From Saussurea involucrata (Eukaryota > Streptophyta > Magnoliopsida > Asterales > Asteraceae): 64,000 nucleotides of DNA. Location: NCBI GenBank assembly GCA_033807775.1, contig CM066315.1, forward strand, positions 7,816,501 through 7,880,500. The letters are read 5' to 3'. Both the position numbers and the translations under genes were made by a program. Shown piece by piece: positions 1-10,072 of the stretch (position 1 is its first letter; every line of letters begins with the position of its first letter). Under the pieces are notes generated by a model that worked only from the letters and a program-made list of their open reading frames with translations, was not told the DNA's origin and did no database searches.

Positions 1-457
1 TCGTGTTTAGCGTTGTGTTTGTCATCATCAAAAAGGGGGAGATTGTTGGTGCAAGTGTACCCAGCTTTAAATATTGTGATATATTTTTGGTACACATAAA
101 ATCACATCTCCATATTTATTTTGATGATTACAAAACACACCGCATTATTTGTTATCTAATATTTTATCTGAGTGTGCAGATATTTAAATGATCTCGATAA
201 ATTATTATCTGAAGAATCCAAGTTTGAAGAGTTTCGTCATTTTATTTTAAAATGATAAACACCCTAAAATATTTTATCACTTGGATATTTCGTATCTATA
301 TAAATATATTTGAATCAAATATATATATAATATCTTTTATATATAAATCTCTGATATATATATATATTAATATATGCTGCTACTGTTCATCTGTTGCAAG
401 AAGTGTGTTCAGCCGAAGTTTACCTGCGTTGCCATGCTCTCATTGGACAGATCTTCT

Positions 458-686
458 GGCGGTATACCGCCAAGGTATACGCGGTATACCGCGGGTACTA
501 TTTCCCATCAACTTGTTCTGCATGAGAAGCTTCGTTTGTCAGGAAGTATGTCAGGCGGTATACCGCCATGTGCAACGCGGTATACCGCGGGTGCATTATG
601 CCGTTGAGTTTTTTGCAGGTTGACCTTCTCAAGGAGTACACTTTTTATGACGCAGGTATACCGCGATGGTTCGGCGGTATACCGCG
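458..686. repeat. Three pairs of GGTATACC palindromes in LTR U3
   Basis: Six copies of the palindromic core GGTATACC lie at 461-468, 483-490, 557-564, 579-586, 655-662 and 676-683. Most extend to 14-bp perfect palindromes (GGCGGTATACCGCC or CGCGGTATACCGCG). Within a pair the spacing is 22, 22 and 21 bp; pairs recur about every 97 bp. All lie 31-253 bp upstream of the TATA box at 714. The same six-site layout occurs in both LTRs of the second copy. Confidence 0.9.
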
Positions 687-713
687 AAATTCTCAAGTCG
701 GATTTTCATGCAG

Positions 714-721
714 TATAAATA
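714..721 (+). promoter_or_regulatory. TATA box of the LTR promoter (copy A)
   Basis: TATAAATA lies 31 bp after the last GGTATACC core, followed by a C-rich stretch suitable for initiation. The same box is at the equivalent place in the other LTRs (2534-2541 and 9392-9399, minus strand). Confidence 0.7.
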
Positions 722-1380
722 CAAGCCTCCAGCAGCATTAAACTCAACACCAACTTCAGCATTAAGTTCTCCCTCAGCATTTGATTATTATTCTGCTGCT
801 TTCTTACTCACACTAAATCACTTAAACTGATAAATTAATTTTTGAGCAAGAAATCTTGAGTTGATAGCAGATTAAAATCTCACGATTAGTTGAATCAGCA
901 ACACAACTCAAGTGATCAAACTCTCTAAAAATATCCAAGTGATAAACCTTATTCAAGAGTGATTATTCATATTAAATTATACCCTCTTGTAAGTGTTTGA
1001 ATTAGAGTGAGTGATCCACCATTAATCTCTCAAAGAAGAGTGTTTCGCGTTTGTTGTATTAAGGTTTGTGTTTCTACCGTAAAGAACACGTTTCGTATTG
1101 GATCTCCGAGAAGTGTTATTTTCTCGAGGTGGACTAGCCAACTTTGTGTTTGGTGAACCACTTTAAAAATCTCGTTGTCAAGTATTCTCTTTCCCTTATC
1201 TCTTTACATTTCCGCTGTGCATTTAAATTATATCTGTTTATATAATTGTTGTATATTTACTTGTTTATACTCTGCTTTATTTTTACTGTATTGTTTGTAC
1301 TGTATTTATTTGTTAAAAGATTTTTTTTTGAAAGTAAAAGATTTTAAATACAACCTTACCCCCCCTTAGGTTGTCCAACA

Positions 1381-1885
1381 GGTTACACTCACTTTGGTTT
1401 CATATTGAAAAGTAAAACAAGTTAAAGAAACTCTCATGTAGTTTTGTAAGTAAAAAACTAATAAAGTAAATTAGAAATGATAGAAGTGTCATGTAGGTTT
1501 GTAAGAAAAAAAAACTAATAAAAGTAAATTAGAAGTGACGGAACCGTAAAAGGCTCAAGGTTGTAGGTCACTATCATTTAGATTTGTAATAAACTAAATA
1601 AAGTGATGGAAGGATATTTCAAGATATAGTCCTAAAAGTTTTTGGATATGTCTCGCGAGTAAATCACCGTACTTAAACTAATATGTTTGAACCAAATATT
1701 ACATATATCATCAGCTAAGTTTTGGGTCACCATCCAACATTTTTTTAAGTTTTGGGTTTTGGTGTAGATTAGATAATCAATATGAGTTTTTTTTAATCAA
1801 ACGAAGCATTGTATCAATATTTATATCCATATTTTTTTATGGACATTACTTGCTATTTTTTGTAAACCACAAGGACCAAGTATAA
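1381..1885. other. Non-coding spacer between two retroelements
   Basis: AT-rich sequence with short degenerate direct repeats (two copies of a GTAGGTTTGTAAG..AAACTAATAAAGTAAATTAGAA-like unit near 1438-1535). No coding potential seen. Its right end, TATAA at 1881-1885, is the left target-site duplication of the element that follows. Confidence 0.6.
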
Positions 1886-3211
1886 TGTTGGACAACCTAA
1901 GGGGGGGGGGTAAGGTTGTATTTTAAATCTTTTACTTTCAAAAATTCTTTTATAAATAAATACAGAATAAATAAAGCAGAGTATAAATAAATAAGTATAC
2001 AACAATTATATAAACAGATATAATTTAAATGCACAGCGGAAATGTAAATAGATAAGGGAAAGAGAATACTTGACAACGATATTTTTAAAGTGGTTCACCA
2101 AACACAAAGTTGGCTAGTCCACCTCGAGAAAATAACCCTTCTCGGAGATCCAATACGAAACGTGTTCTTTACGGTAGAAACACAAACCTTAATACAACAA
2201 ACGCGAAACACTCTACTTTGAGAGATTAATGTGGATCACTCACTCTATTCAAACACTTACAAGAGGGTATAATTTTAATATGAATAATCACTCTTGAATA
2301 AGGTTTATCACTTGGATATTTTTAGAGAGTTTGATCACTTGAGTTGTGTTGCTGATTCAACTAATCGAGAGATTTTAATCTGCTATCAACTCAAGATTTC
2401 TTACTCAAAAAAAATTAATTTTATCAGTTTAAGTGATTTAGTGTGAGTAAGAAGGCAGCAGAATAATAATCAAATGCTGAGGGAGAATTTATTGCTGAAG
2501 TTGGTGTAGACTTGAATGCTGGAGGTTGCATGATATTTATACTGGATGAGCAACTGGGCATAAGCTTTCGCGGTATACCGGCAATCCATCGCGGTATACC
2601 TGCGTCAGAAAAAGGTACAGCAGAGGAGAAGGTCAACCCTGCAAAAACAAACGGTATAATGTACCCGCGGTATACCGCGTTGCACATGGCGGTATACCGC
2701 CTGAAAAAAGTTCTGACAAGGGAAGCTTCATATGCAGAAGATGTGATAGGTGAACAGTACCCGCGGTATACCGCGTGGACCTTGGCGGTATACCGCCTGA
2801 CATTCGTACAAAGGGGCAGTGCGCTGGAAGACTTCTTTCGGCTGATCATACTTCGCAATTAATGTGCAACAGTAAAAGTAGATAACATATATATATATAT
2901 CATGCGATTTATATAAAAAAATATTATATATATATTTGATTCAAATATATTTATATAGATACGAAATATCCAAGTGATAAAATATTTTAGGGTGTTTATC
3001 ATTTTAAAATAGAATGACGAAACTCTTCAGACTTGGATTCTTCAGATAAAAAAATTATCGAGATCATTTAAATATCTGCACACTCAGATAAAATATTAGA
3101 TAACAAATAATGCGGTGTGTTTTGTAATCATCAAAATAAATATGGAGATGTGATTTTATGTGTACCAAAAATATATCACAATATTTAAAGCTGGGTACAC
3201 TTGCACCAACA
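1886..3211 (-). repeat. 3' LTR of the Sirevirus-type element
   Basis: 1326-bp LTR, downstream copy because the element reads right to left. GGTATACC cores are at 2572-2579, 2593-2600, 2669-2676, 2691-2698, 2765-2772 and 2787-2794. The TATA box is at 2534-2541. The far end carries a short stem (ACAACCT/AGGTTGT) around a C-run next to the LTR terminus. Confidence 0.93.
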
Positions 3212-3345
3212 ATCTCCCCCTTTTTGATGATGACAAACACAACGCTAAACACGAGAGCATACTCGGTTTCTCTCCCCCTTTTGTCGAAGCAAAAAGGGTT
3301 TAAGAAAGTCGCTTATGCTCCCCCTCGAAAGATGCTCCCCCTCAA
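3212..3345 (-). other. Multiple polypurine tracts next to 3' LTR
   Basis: Read on the minus strand, four AGGGGGAG-like tracts occur between pol and the LTR: near 3334-3343, 3317-3326, 3271-3283 and 3212-3226. The last directly abuts the LTR and should prime plus-strand DNA synthesis. Repeated PPTs are a known hallmark of Sireviruses. Confidence 0.85.
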
Positions 3346-3374
3346 AATATGAAATATTTGAGAGTTAGTATTTA

Positions 3375-6300
3375 TCAAGGGTTATACTCAAGCATGCCTA
3401 AACCAAGTCTTAATTTAAAGAACGCCTTCTTGTTTAGAGCTTTAGTGAAAATATCGGCCAAATTATCTTCCGAATCAACCTTTTCAAGCACGATTTTGCC
3501 TTTTTGAACATTATCTCGTAAAAAGTGATGTCTCAATTCAATATGTTTGGTACGAGAGTGTAAAACGGGATTTTTGCTTAAGTTTATAGCACTTGAGTTA
3601 TCACACATAATTGGAATTTTGGTTAGGTGTACCTCAAAATCGGTAAGTGTGTGTTTCATCCAAAGGACTTGAGCACATGCTCTTGCGGCGGCTACATATT
3701 CCGCTTCGGTGGTAGACAAAGCTACGGATTGTTGTTTCTTAGAGAACCAAGATACAAGTGAGAGACCTATAAAGGCACATACCCCACTAGTACTTTTTCG
3801 GTCAACAATAGATCCACCAAGATCGGAATCGGCGAAACACGTTACTTCTAACTCGGGTTTCTTTGCGTACCATAAGCCAAGATTAGTAGTACCTCGTAAA
3901 TATCGAAAAATACGCTTGACAGCTTCATAGTGAGTTTGTTTAGGTGAAGATTGAAAGCGAGCACATAAACATACACTAAACATAATATCAGGTCTACTAG
4001 CAGTTAAATATAACAAGCTACCAATCATACCACGATAAATCTTTTCATTAAAATCGTTTCCCTCCTCGTCACGAGATAATTGCAAATTTGTGGTCATTGG
4101 AGTTTCAACGGGTTTGACATTTTCAAAGTTAAACTTTTTCAACATATCTTTACAATATTTAGATTGACTAATAAAAATACCAGTTTCACATTGTTTTATT
4201 TGCAATCCTAAGAAGTATTTTAACTCTCCCATCATGCTCATTTCAAATTCGCTAGTCATTTTCGCAGAAAATTCATTACACAATTTTTCATTAGTGGAAC
4301 CAAAAATAATATCATCAACATATACTTGCACAACCACAATATCATTTTGAACATATTTCACAAATAAAGTATTATCAATTTTACCCATAATATAACCACT
4401 AGAAATTAAAAAGGTTTTTAATCTATCATACCAAGCACGCGGAGCCTGCTTTAAACCATAAAGCGCCTTTTTTAATTTATAAACATGTGTCGGGTTTTCA
4501 AAACTTTCAAAACCGGGAGGTTGAGAAACGTATACCTCCTCATTTATAATACCATTTAAGAAAGCACTTTTAACATCCATTTGAAATAACTTAAAATCTT
4601 TAGCATTTGCAAAAGCGAGAAGCATTCGAATAGACTCCAACCTTGCAACCGGTGCAAAGGTTTCGTCATAATCTATACCTTCTTGTTGACTGTACCCCTT
4701 GGCAACTAAACGTGCCTTGTTTCGTGTGACTCCACCGTTCTCGTCTACCTTATTTCGGAAGACCCATCTTGTGCCAATAATGGTTTGACTACTAGGGCTA
4801 GGCACTAAGTCCCACACATCATTCCTAGAAAATTGGTTTAACTCTTCTTGCATGGCCATAATCCAATCCTCATCACCTAAAGCTTCATCTATGGTTTTAG
4901 GTTCTATGGTTGAGATAAAAGCATGGAAAGCACAATGGGTATGGATTTGAGATCTAGTTGTCCTTTGGTTTAGGTCACCTATAATTTGATCTACGGGATG
5001 GCCTCGAGCGGTTCTAAGGTTAGGATCATCTATACCTTGTGGAATAAAGCACGGAGGGGCATCACTAGATTCAATATTATTTGTGGAAGGTTGGGTACTT
5101 AAATCCAAGTTGCTAAGTTGTTGTGCTAAGACGTCTCCTTCACGAATATTGTCATTTGCTAAGGGTGCACTAGGTTTGGGAGGACTCTCGTCAAAGCTAA
5201 CATTTAAGGATTCTTCTACTACCATGGTCTCCTTATTTAGGATTCTATAGGCTTTGCTATTCCAAGAGTAACCTAGGAACACTCCTTCATAGGCTTTGGG
5301 GTCAAATTTGGTTAGGTAGGATTTGGTGTTTAAAATGAAACATTTACAACCAAAAACTTTTAGGTGAGCTAGGGAAGGTTTTCTACCTCGGTAAAGTTCA
5401 TAGGGTGTCTTATTTAGGATACCTCTAATTAGGACACGGTTAAGCACATAGGTCGCGGTAGCAACGGCATCACACCAAAACTTTTGGGGAACTTGATGTT
5501 CGTTTAGCATAGTTCTACTCATTTCTTGCAACGTTCGATTTTTCCTTTCAACAACCCCGTTTGACTGAGGAGTTCGAGGAGCCGAAAAGTTATGAGTTAT
5601 ACCATGTTTATCACAAAAGGCACCAAATTGTACATCATTATCGAATTCTCGTCCATGGTCCGTACGTATGGAAACAATCGTACAACCTTGTTGGTTTTGA
5701 ATTCGTTTTCCCAAAATTTTAAACTTTTCAAAAGCCTCATTTTTATGTCTCAAAAATAAAGTCCAAGTATAACGGGAATAATCATCCACAATAACCAAAG
5801 TATAAAAATTTCCTCCAAAACTTTGAATAGCCATCGGGCCAAAAAGATCCATATGTAAAAGTTCTAAAACTCTTTGAGTAGAAATAACATTTTTTGATTT
5901 ATGAGAAACGTGATGTTGTTTGCCGACACGACAAGCATCACAAAAATGATTATCAAACTTTAATTTTGGCAGGTCACTCACAAGCTCCTTATTTTTTAAG
6001 TTTTGCATTAATCTTAGATTAGCGTGACCTAAACGCCTATGCCATAAAGTAGAAACATCATTAATAGAAGATAAGCATACATTTTCAGATACAACAGTTT
6101 TACAAATATATAAATTTCCTTTTACAAAACCATTTAAAAGAATTTTACCATTTTTTATGATTTTACAAGAATCCTCTTCGAAGACAACAGTTGTATTATT
6201 TTTACACAATTGGCGAACACTTAACAAATTAAAATGTAAATTATCAACATGATTAACATTAAGAAATTGAACATTGTTGCAAGAAACTGTACCTCTACCA

Positions 6301-6425
6301 ATTATATTTCCTTTGGAGTTTCCTCCAAAAATTACCTGACCACCATCACATGACTTATATGATGAAAAGAGATTATTGTTTCCGGTCATGTGACGCGTGC
6401 ACCCACTATCGAGTATCCAGTCCAT
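3375..6425 (-). CDS. pol: Pol polyprotein (protease, integrase, RT, RNase H)
   Basis: A 1016-codon open frame encodes the copia-order enzymes that mature, copy and integrate the element. An aspartic protease motif DSGCTRHMTG starts at residue 6. The integrase zinc-binding H-H-C-C pattern lies near residues 128-168, followed by the DDE core (MDLFGPM, IRTDHGREF, GVVERKNRTL). The RT has YVDD at residues 702-705, and RNase H carries ADSDLGG and STTEAEY near the C-terminus. The first ATG sits just before the protease, so the real product may begin upstream. An in-frame TAG (6438-6440) four codons before this ATG and an AT-rich gap separate it from gag. The frame is intact, in keeping with a young insertion. 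Confidence 0.93.
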   Translation of the reverse strand: MDWILDSGCTRHMTGNNNLFSSYKSCDGGQVIFGGNSKGNIIGRGTVSCNNVQFLNVNHVDNLHFNLLSVRQLCKNNTTVVFEEDSCKIIKNGKILLNGFVKGNLYICKTVVSENVCLSSINDVSTLWHRRLGHANLRLMQNLKNKELVSDLPKLKFDNHFCDACRVGKQHHVSHKSKNVISTQRVLELLHMDLFGPMAIQSFGGNFYTLVIVDDYSRYTWTLFLRHKNEAFEKFKILGKRIQNQQGCTIVSIRTDHGREFDNDVQFGAFCDKHGITHNFSAPRTPQSNGVVERKNRTLQEMSRTMLNEHQVPQKFWCDAVATATYVLNRVLIRGILNKTPYELYRGRKPSLAHLKVFGCKCFILNTKSYLTKFDPKAYEGVFLGYSWNSKAYRILNKETMVVEESLNVSFDESPPKPSAPLANDNIREGDVLAQQLSNLDLSTQPSTNNIESSDAPPCFIPQGIDDPNLRTARGHPVDQIIGDLNQRTTRSQIHTHCAFHAFISTIEPKTIDEALGDEDWIMAMQEELNQFSRNDVWDLVPSPSSQTIIGTRWVFRNKVDENGGVTRNKARLVAKGYSQQEGIDYDETFAPVARLESIRMLLAFANAKDFKLFQMDVKSAFLNGIINEEVYVSQPPGFESFENPTHVYKLKKALYGLKQAPRAWYDRLKTFLISSGYIMGKIDNTLFVKYVQNDIVVVQVYVDDIIFGSTNEKLCNEFSAKMTSEFEMSMMGELKYFLGLQIKQCETGIFISQSKYCKDMLKKFNFENVKPVETPMTTNLQLSRDEEGNDFNEKIYRGMIGSLLYLTASRPDIMFSVCLCARFQSSPKQTHYEAVKRIFRYLRGTTNLGLWYAKKPELEVTCFADSDLGGSIVDRKSTSGVCAFIGLSLVSWFSKKQQSVALSTTEAEYVAAARACAQVLWMKHTLTDFEVHLTKIPIMCDNSSAINLSKNPVLHSRTKHIELRHHFLRDNVQKGKIVLEKVDSEDNLADIFTKALNKKAFFKLRLGLGMLEYNP

Positions 6426-6781
6426 ATCGAGGTCAATCTACAATAATGAAGTTGTAACTTTTATGGTCCCCATTTCTCGTGGGTCCTTGACAATTAGTTT
6501 CAATGTCAACCAACATGCATATATATAAAGTTAAACAGAATATATATATATATATAATACATTACACAACTTTAATATATAATATATCAAACACAAATAT
6601 ATATATATATAACACATGTCAAGTCAAACAAAATATATATATATATAAGAAAAAAAAAATTAAATAAAATATATATATATATATTTGCAGTACGTATGTA
6701 TATATATATATGAATAGTATAAAAAGTACAAATAACAATATTTTACTTATATATAATATATAACACATATACATAACACAT
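6426..6781 (-). other. AT-rich gag-pol spacer, possible intron
   Basis: About 356 bp separate gag from pol, filled with TA-rich runs and stops in all minus frames. A good donor (G|GTATGC, intron base 6801) lies just before the gag stop, and an acceptor (TCAAG|GACC, last intron base 6486) lies before a GC-richer tail. Splicing 6486-6801 would remove the AT tract, but the joined frame still meets a TGA before pol, so a clean Gag-Pol fusion is not obtained by this splice alone. Confidence 0.45.
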
Positions 6782-8686
6782 TTAAAACCATAAACGCATA
6801 CCACCGGGATTATCATTACTAAACATTCCTTTTGGAATCCATTTATTTACCATTTTAATTTTGCGATTATATTTATCATACACATAAAAACAAGCATTTA
6901 CATTCGCATTATTATTAGGTTTAGAATATTTATCATGGTACATGCGAGCATACGGTTTTCTCGTATTATAATTTACATTATTTATTTTACGCACATACGG
7001 AGGTTTTTGCACATATTGATTTCTTGTATTTACTTTAGGTGATTCATAAAATCTTTTGATGGGTATACATGAACATTTATCAACACAAGTATTGGAACCA
7101 ATGCCTTTTCTACAATTTATACGGTTAGGCATATTTAGCATGTTAAAAACTTTCTCATTACTACTTTCAAAGGCTTTAGCTAGCATGTTATCTTTTTCAT
7201 ATGAAGCACATTTAGCCTTTAAACAAGTAATCTCATTATCAAGAATATCACATTTTGTACAAATAATATTTTCATGTGATTTTAAGCATGCAATTTCTTT
7301 ATTTAAAACATCACAAGAGTTACAAAAATCTTTTTCTCCTAATTTAGTTTCTAATTTAGCAATTATATCCATATCATTTTCAGATTTTTGTTTAACATTT
7401 TTTATTTCCTTTTTACATGCATTTACAGTTTCTTTTAACATAGCATTCTCATCTTGGTAACGATTTGCAAGAGCGGCCATTTTATGAAAAGATTCATATA
7501 ATTCTTCAAGATTGTTTTCATTATCACTTTCATAATCACTATCGTAATCCGAGTAAGAAGATTTTACCTCGTCGTCGCTTTCGGCCATAAGACAAATGGC
7601 TTGATAGTCATCTTCTTCTTCACTCTCGCTCCACGCGCCTCCAATGAAGGCTTTCTCCTTCTTCTTTTGGAACTTGTTCTTTTTCGGACATTCATTTGCG
7701 TAGTGGTCTTTGTCACCACATGAGTAGCAAAAGCCTCTCTTTGGCTTAGCTTTATCGTCTTCACTCGAGTCGCCATTTTTCTTAACTTTTTCGTCTCGTT
7801 TATGGAACTTGCGACTTCGATTTTCACCACCACGACGGTAGTTACCGTTTCTTTGAAATCTGCCATTGTTAGAAAATTTATTATTATTATTAAGAAATTT
7901 GGAAAAGTTTCTTACCAACATGGCGACTTCATCGAGAGTTTCGGATGGATCTTTCGAGGAGCTAGCTTTCTCCTTTTTCTTCTCAACTTTTGGTGTTGAG
8001 ACATTGAGAGCGATTGACTTCTTTTTAACTTGCTCCCGATCTTTGTTTCTTTTAAGTGCAATTTCATGCACTTTAAGATTACCGATCAAGTCATCTATCT
8101 TCATTATGGAAAGGTCACGGGAGTCTTCTAAAGATGTTATCTTTTGCATCCACTCCGAAGGAAGGGCTCGTAGGATTTTCCTTATATAGTCCTCGTTAGG
8201 ATAAGTGCGATCCAAACCTTTCAAAGTAGTCACAATAAGGTTAAATCTTTTAAACATTGAGTCAATTGACTCATCTTGTTTCATTTCGAATAGTTCATAA
8301 TCGTGAACTAAAATATTTACTTTACTAGATTTAACCTCCGTGTTTCCACGATGAGTATTATTTAAACTTTCCCATATTTGATTTGCAGTTTTATATGTAT
8401 ATACTCTTTCAATTTCGTCAGTTGTTAAAGCAGCATATAATATATTCTTAGCTTCAAAGTTTAAACAAAAATGAGCTTCATCAGAAGTAGTCCAGTCATC
8501 TATGGGTTTATCAATATAAACATCATCTTTCACAATGGTAGGTTTAAAATTCCCTTTTTCTATAATATTCCAAATCTTTTGATTTTTGCCACGCACGTGA
8601 CATTCAAATAGCTCGGCCCAAATGCCAAACTTTTCAGTATCTATCAAAGGAGGTTTTGAAAACACGATATTAGTTTGTTGAGCCAT
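6782..8686 (-). CDS. gag: Gag nucleocapsid polyprotein
   Basis: A 634-codon frame starting 46 bp downstream of the primer-binding site. The N-terminal 250 residues match the copia Gag core type (DUF4219/UBN2-like, including ESLNNTHRGN and YELFEMK). A CCHC zinc knuckle (CX2CX4HX4C, CYSCGDKDHYANEC) lies near residues 317-330, next to a basic, asparagine-rich segment. An acidic stretch and a charged, coiled-coil-like region follow, with cysteine pairs near 465-500. The long C-terminal extension beyond the zinc knuckle is typical of Sirevirus Gag. It should form virus-like particles in the cytoplasm and bind element RNA. The stop comes right after a splice-donor-like sequence. Confidence 0.9.
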   Translation of the reverse strand: MAQQTNIVFSKPPLIDTEKFGIWAELFECHVRGKNQKIWNIIEKGNFKPTIVKDDVYIDKPIDDWTTSDEAHFCLNFEAKNILYAALTTDEIERVYTYKTANQIWESLNNTHRGNTEVKSSKVNILVHDYELFEMKQDESIDSMFKRFNLIVTTLKGLDRTYPNEDYIRKILRALPSEWMQKITSLEDSRDLSIMKIDDLIGNLKVHEIALKRNKDREQVKKKSIALNVSTPKVEKKKEKASSSKDPSETLDEVAMLVRNFSKFLNNNNKFSNNGRFQRNGNYRRGGENRSRKFHKRDEKVKKNGDSSEDDKAKPKRGFCYSCGDKDHYANECPKKNKFQKKKEKAFIGGAWSESEEEDDYQAICLMAESDDEVKSSYSDYDSDYESDNENNLEELYESFHKMAALANRYQDENAMLKETVNACKKEIKNVKQKSENDMDIIAKLETKLGEKDFCNSCDVLNKEIACLKSHENIICTKCDILDNEITCLKAKCASYEKDNMLAKAFESSNEKVFNMLNMPNRINCRKGIGSNTCVDKCSCIPIKRFYESPKVNTRNQYVQKPPYVRKINNVNYNTRKPYARMYHDKYSKPNNNANVNACFYVYDKYNRKIKMVNKWIPKGMFSNDNPGGMRLWF

Positions 8687-8731
8687 TTAGAAGAATAAGA
8701 GAAAATTATGCAGAATATTTTTGAAAGACCT

Positions 8732-8743
8732 GCTCTGATACCA
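8732..8743 (-). other. Primer-binding site (initiator tRNA-Met)
   Basis: On the minus strand the sequence is TGGTATCAGAGC, complementary to the 3' end of plant initiator Met-tRNA, 2 bp inside the 5' LTR. It primes minus-strand DNA synthesis and confirms the orientation. Confidence 0.95.
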
Positions 8744-8745
8744 AA

Positions 8746-10067
8746 TGTTGGACAACCTAAGGGGGGGGTAAGGTTGTATTTTAAATCTTTTACTTTCAAA
8801 AATTCTTTTATAAATAAATACAGAATAAATAAAGCAGAGTATAAATAAATAAGTATACAACAATTATATAAACAGATATAATTTAAATGCACAGCGGAAA
8901 TGTAAATAGATAAGGGAAAGAGAATACTTGACAACGATATTTTTAAAGTGGTTCACCAAACACAAAGTTGGCTAGTCCACCTCGAGAAAATAACCCTTCT
9001 CGGAGATCCAATACGAAACGTGTTCTTTACGGTAGAAACACAAACCTTAATACAACAAACGCGAAACACTCTACTTTGAGAGATTAATGTGGATCACTCA
9101 CTCTATTCAAACACTTACAAGAGGGTATAATTTTAATATGAATAATCACTCTTGAATAAGGTTTATCACTTGGATATTTTTAGAGAGTTTGATCACTTGA
9201 GTTGTGTTGCTGATTCAACTAATCGAGAGATTTTAATCTGCTATCAACTCAAGATTTCTTACTCAAAAAAAATTAATTTTATCAGTTTAAGTGATTTAGT
9301 GTGAGTAAGAAGGCAGCAGAATAATAATCAAATGCTGAGGGAGAATTTATTGCTGAAGTTGGTGTAGACTTGAATGCTGGAGGTTGCATGATATTTATAC
9401 TGGATGAGCAACTGGGCATAAGCTTTCGCGGTATACCGGCAATCCATCGCGGTATACCTGCGTCAGAAAAAGGTACAGCAGAGGAGAAGGTCAACCCTGC
9501 AAAAACAAACGGTATAATGTACCCGCGGTATACCGCGTTGCACATGGCGGTATACCGCCTGAAAAAAGTTCTGACAAGGGAAGCTTCATATGCAGAAGAT
9601 GTGATAGGTGAACAGTACCCGCGGTATACCGCGTGGACCTTGGCGGTATACCGCCTGACATTCGTACAAAGGGGCAGTGCGCTGGAAGACTTCTTTCGGC
9701 TGATCATACTTCGCAATTAATGTGCAACAGTAAAAGTAGATAACATATATATATATCATGCGATTTATATAAAAAAATATTATATATATATTTGATTCAA
9801 ATATATTTATATAGATACGAAATATCCAAGTGATAAAATATTTTAGGGTGTTTATCATTTTAAAATAGAATGACGAAACTCTTCAGACTTGGATTCTTCA
9901 GATAAAAAAATTATCGAGATCATTTAAATATCTGCACACTCAGATAAAATATTAGATAACAAATAATGCGGTGTGTTTTGTAATCATCAAAATAAATATG
10001 GAGATGTGATTTTATGTGTACCAAAAATATATCACAATATTTAAAGCTGGGTACACTTGCACCAACA
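8746..10067 (-). repeat. 5' LTR of the Sirevirus-type element
   Basis: 1322 bp, matching the 3' LTR except for two simple-repeat length differences. GGTATACC cores are at 9430-9437, 9451-9458, 9527-9534, 9549-9556, 9623-9630 and 9645-9652. This is the copy that would drive transcription of gag-pol. Confidence 0.93.
9392..9399 (-). promoter_or_regulatory. TATA box of the active-orientation 5' LTR
   Basis: TATAAATA on the minus strand, 31 bp downstream (in transcription direction) of the nearest GGTATACC core. The six palindromes lie 31-253 bp upstream and are candidate enhancer sites. Confidence 0.7.
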
Positions 10068-10072
10068 TATAA

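Larger units (their letters stand above)
1..1380 (+). mobile_element. 3' end of a Sirevirus-type copia element (3' LTR plus PPT)
   Basis: The LTR runs from TGTTGGTGCAAG at 44 to TTGTCCAACA at 1380 (1337 bp). It is preceded by a polypurine tract (aaaaagggggagat, 30-43) and internal sequence identical to the 3' internal end of the complete element at 1886-10067, so this is the plus-strand 3' end of a second copy whose body lies left of the window. It is clearly diverged from the other copy, especially around 390-650. The flank after the LTR starts GGTTA; the matching target duplication would be outside the window. Short reading frames here only translate LTR sequence. Confidence 0.9.
1886..10067 (-). 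mobile_element. Complete Ty1/copia Sirevirus-type retrotransposon
   Basis: The element is 8182 bp on the minus strand. The LTRs (1886-3211 and 8746-10067) begin TGTTGG and end CCAACA, with a perfect 5-bp duplication TATAA at 1881-1885 and 10068-10072. An initiator-Met primer site lies 2 bp inside the 5' LTR, and several polypurine tracts precede the 3' LTR. Gag (634 codons) and Pol (1016 codons) are open. LTRs over 1.3 kb, a long Gag with a coiled-coil-like tail and multiple PPTs fit the Sirevirus lineage. No envelope-like ORF follows pol. By eye the LTRs differ only by a G-run length (10 vs 8) and one AT unit. Confidence 0.95.

Noticed and set aside
374..696. Reading frames with repeated RYTA/AVYRGY peptides in the LTRs (also 2424-2862 and 9282-9720)
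   Set aside because: They are translations of the GGTATACC palindromes on both strands, not proteins.
3212..3374. Possible envelope-like third ORF of the Sirevirus element
   Set aside because: Only 163 bp of PPT-rich non-coding sequence lies between pol and the LTR; no room for an env-like gene.
6432..6443. Programmed +1 frameshift (GAT TGA C) or amber read-through into pol
   Set aside because: The sequence permits it, but no conserved stimulatory element is visible and a chance explanation is equally good. Mentioned only as part of the gag-pol spacer question.
7056..8189. Frames on the plus strand opposite gag
   Set aside because: Antisense shadows of the gag coding sequence without domain similarity.
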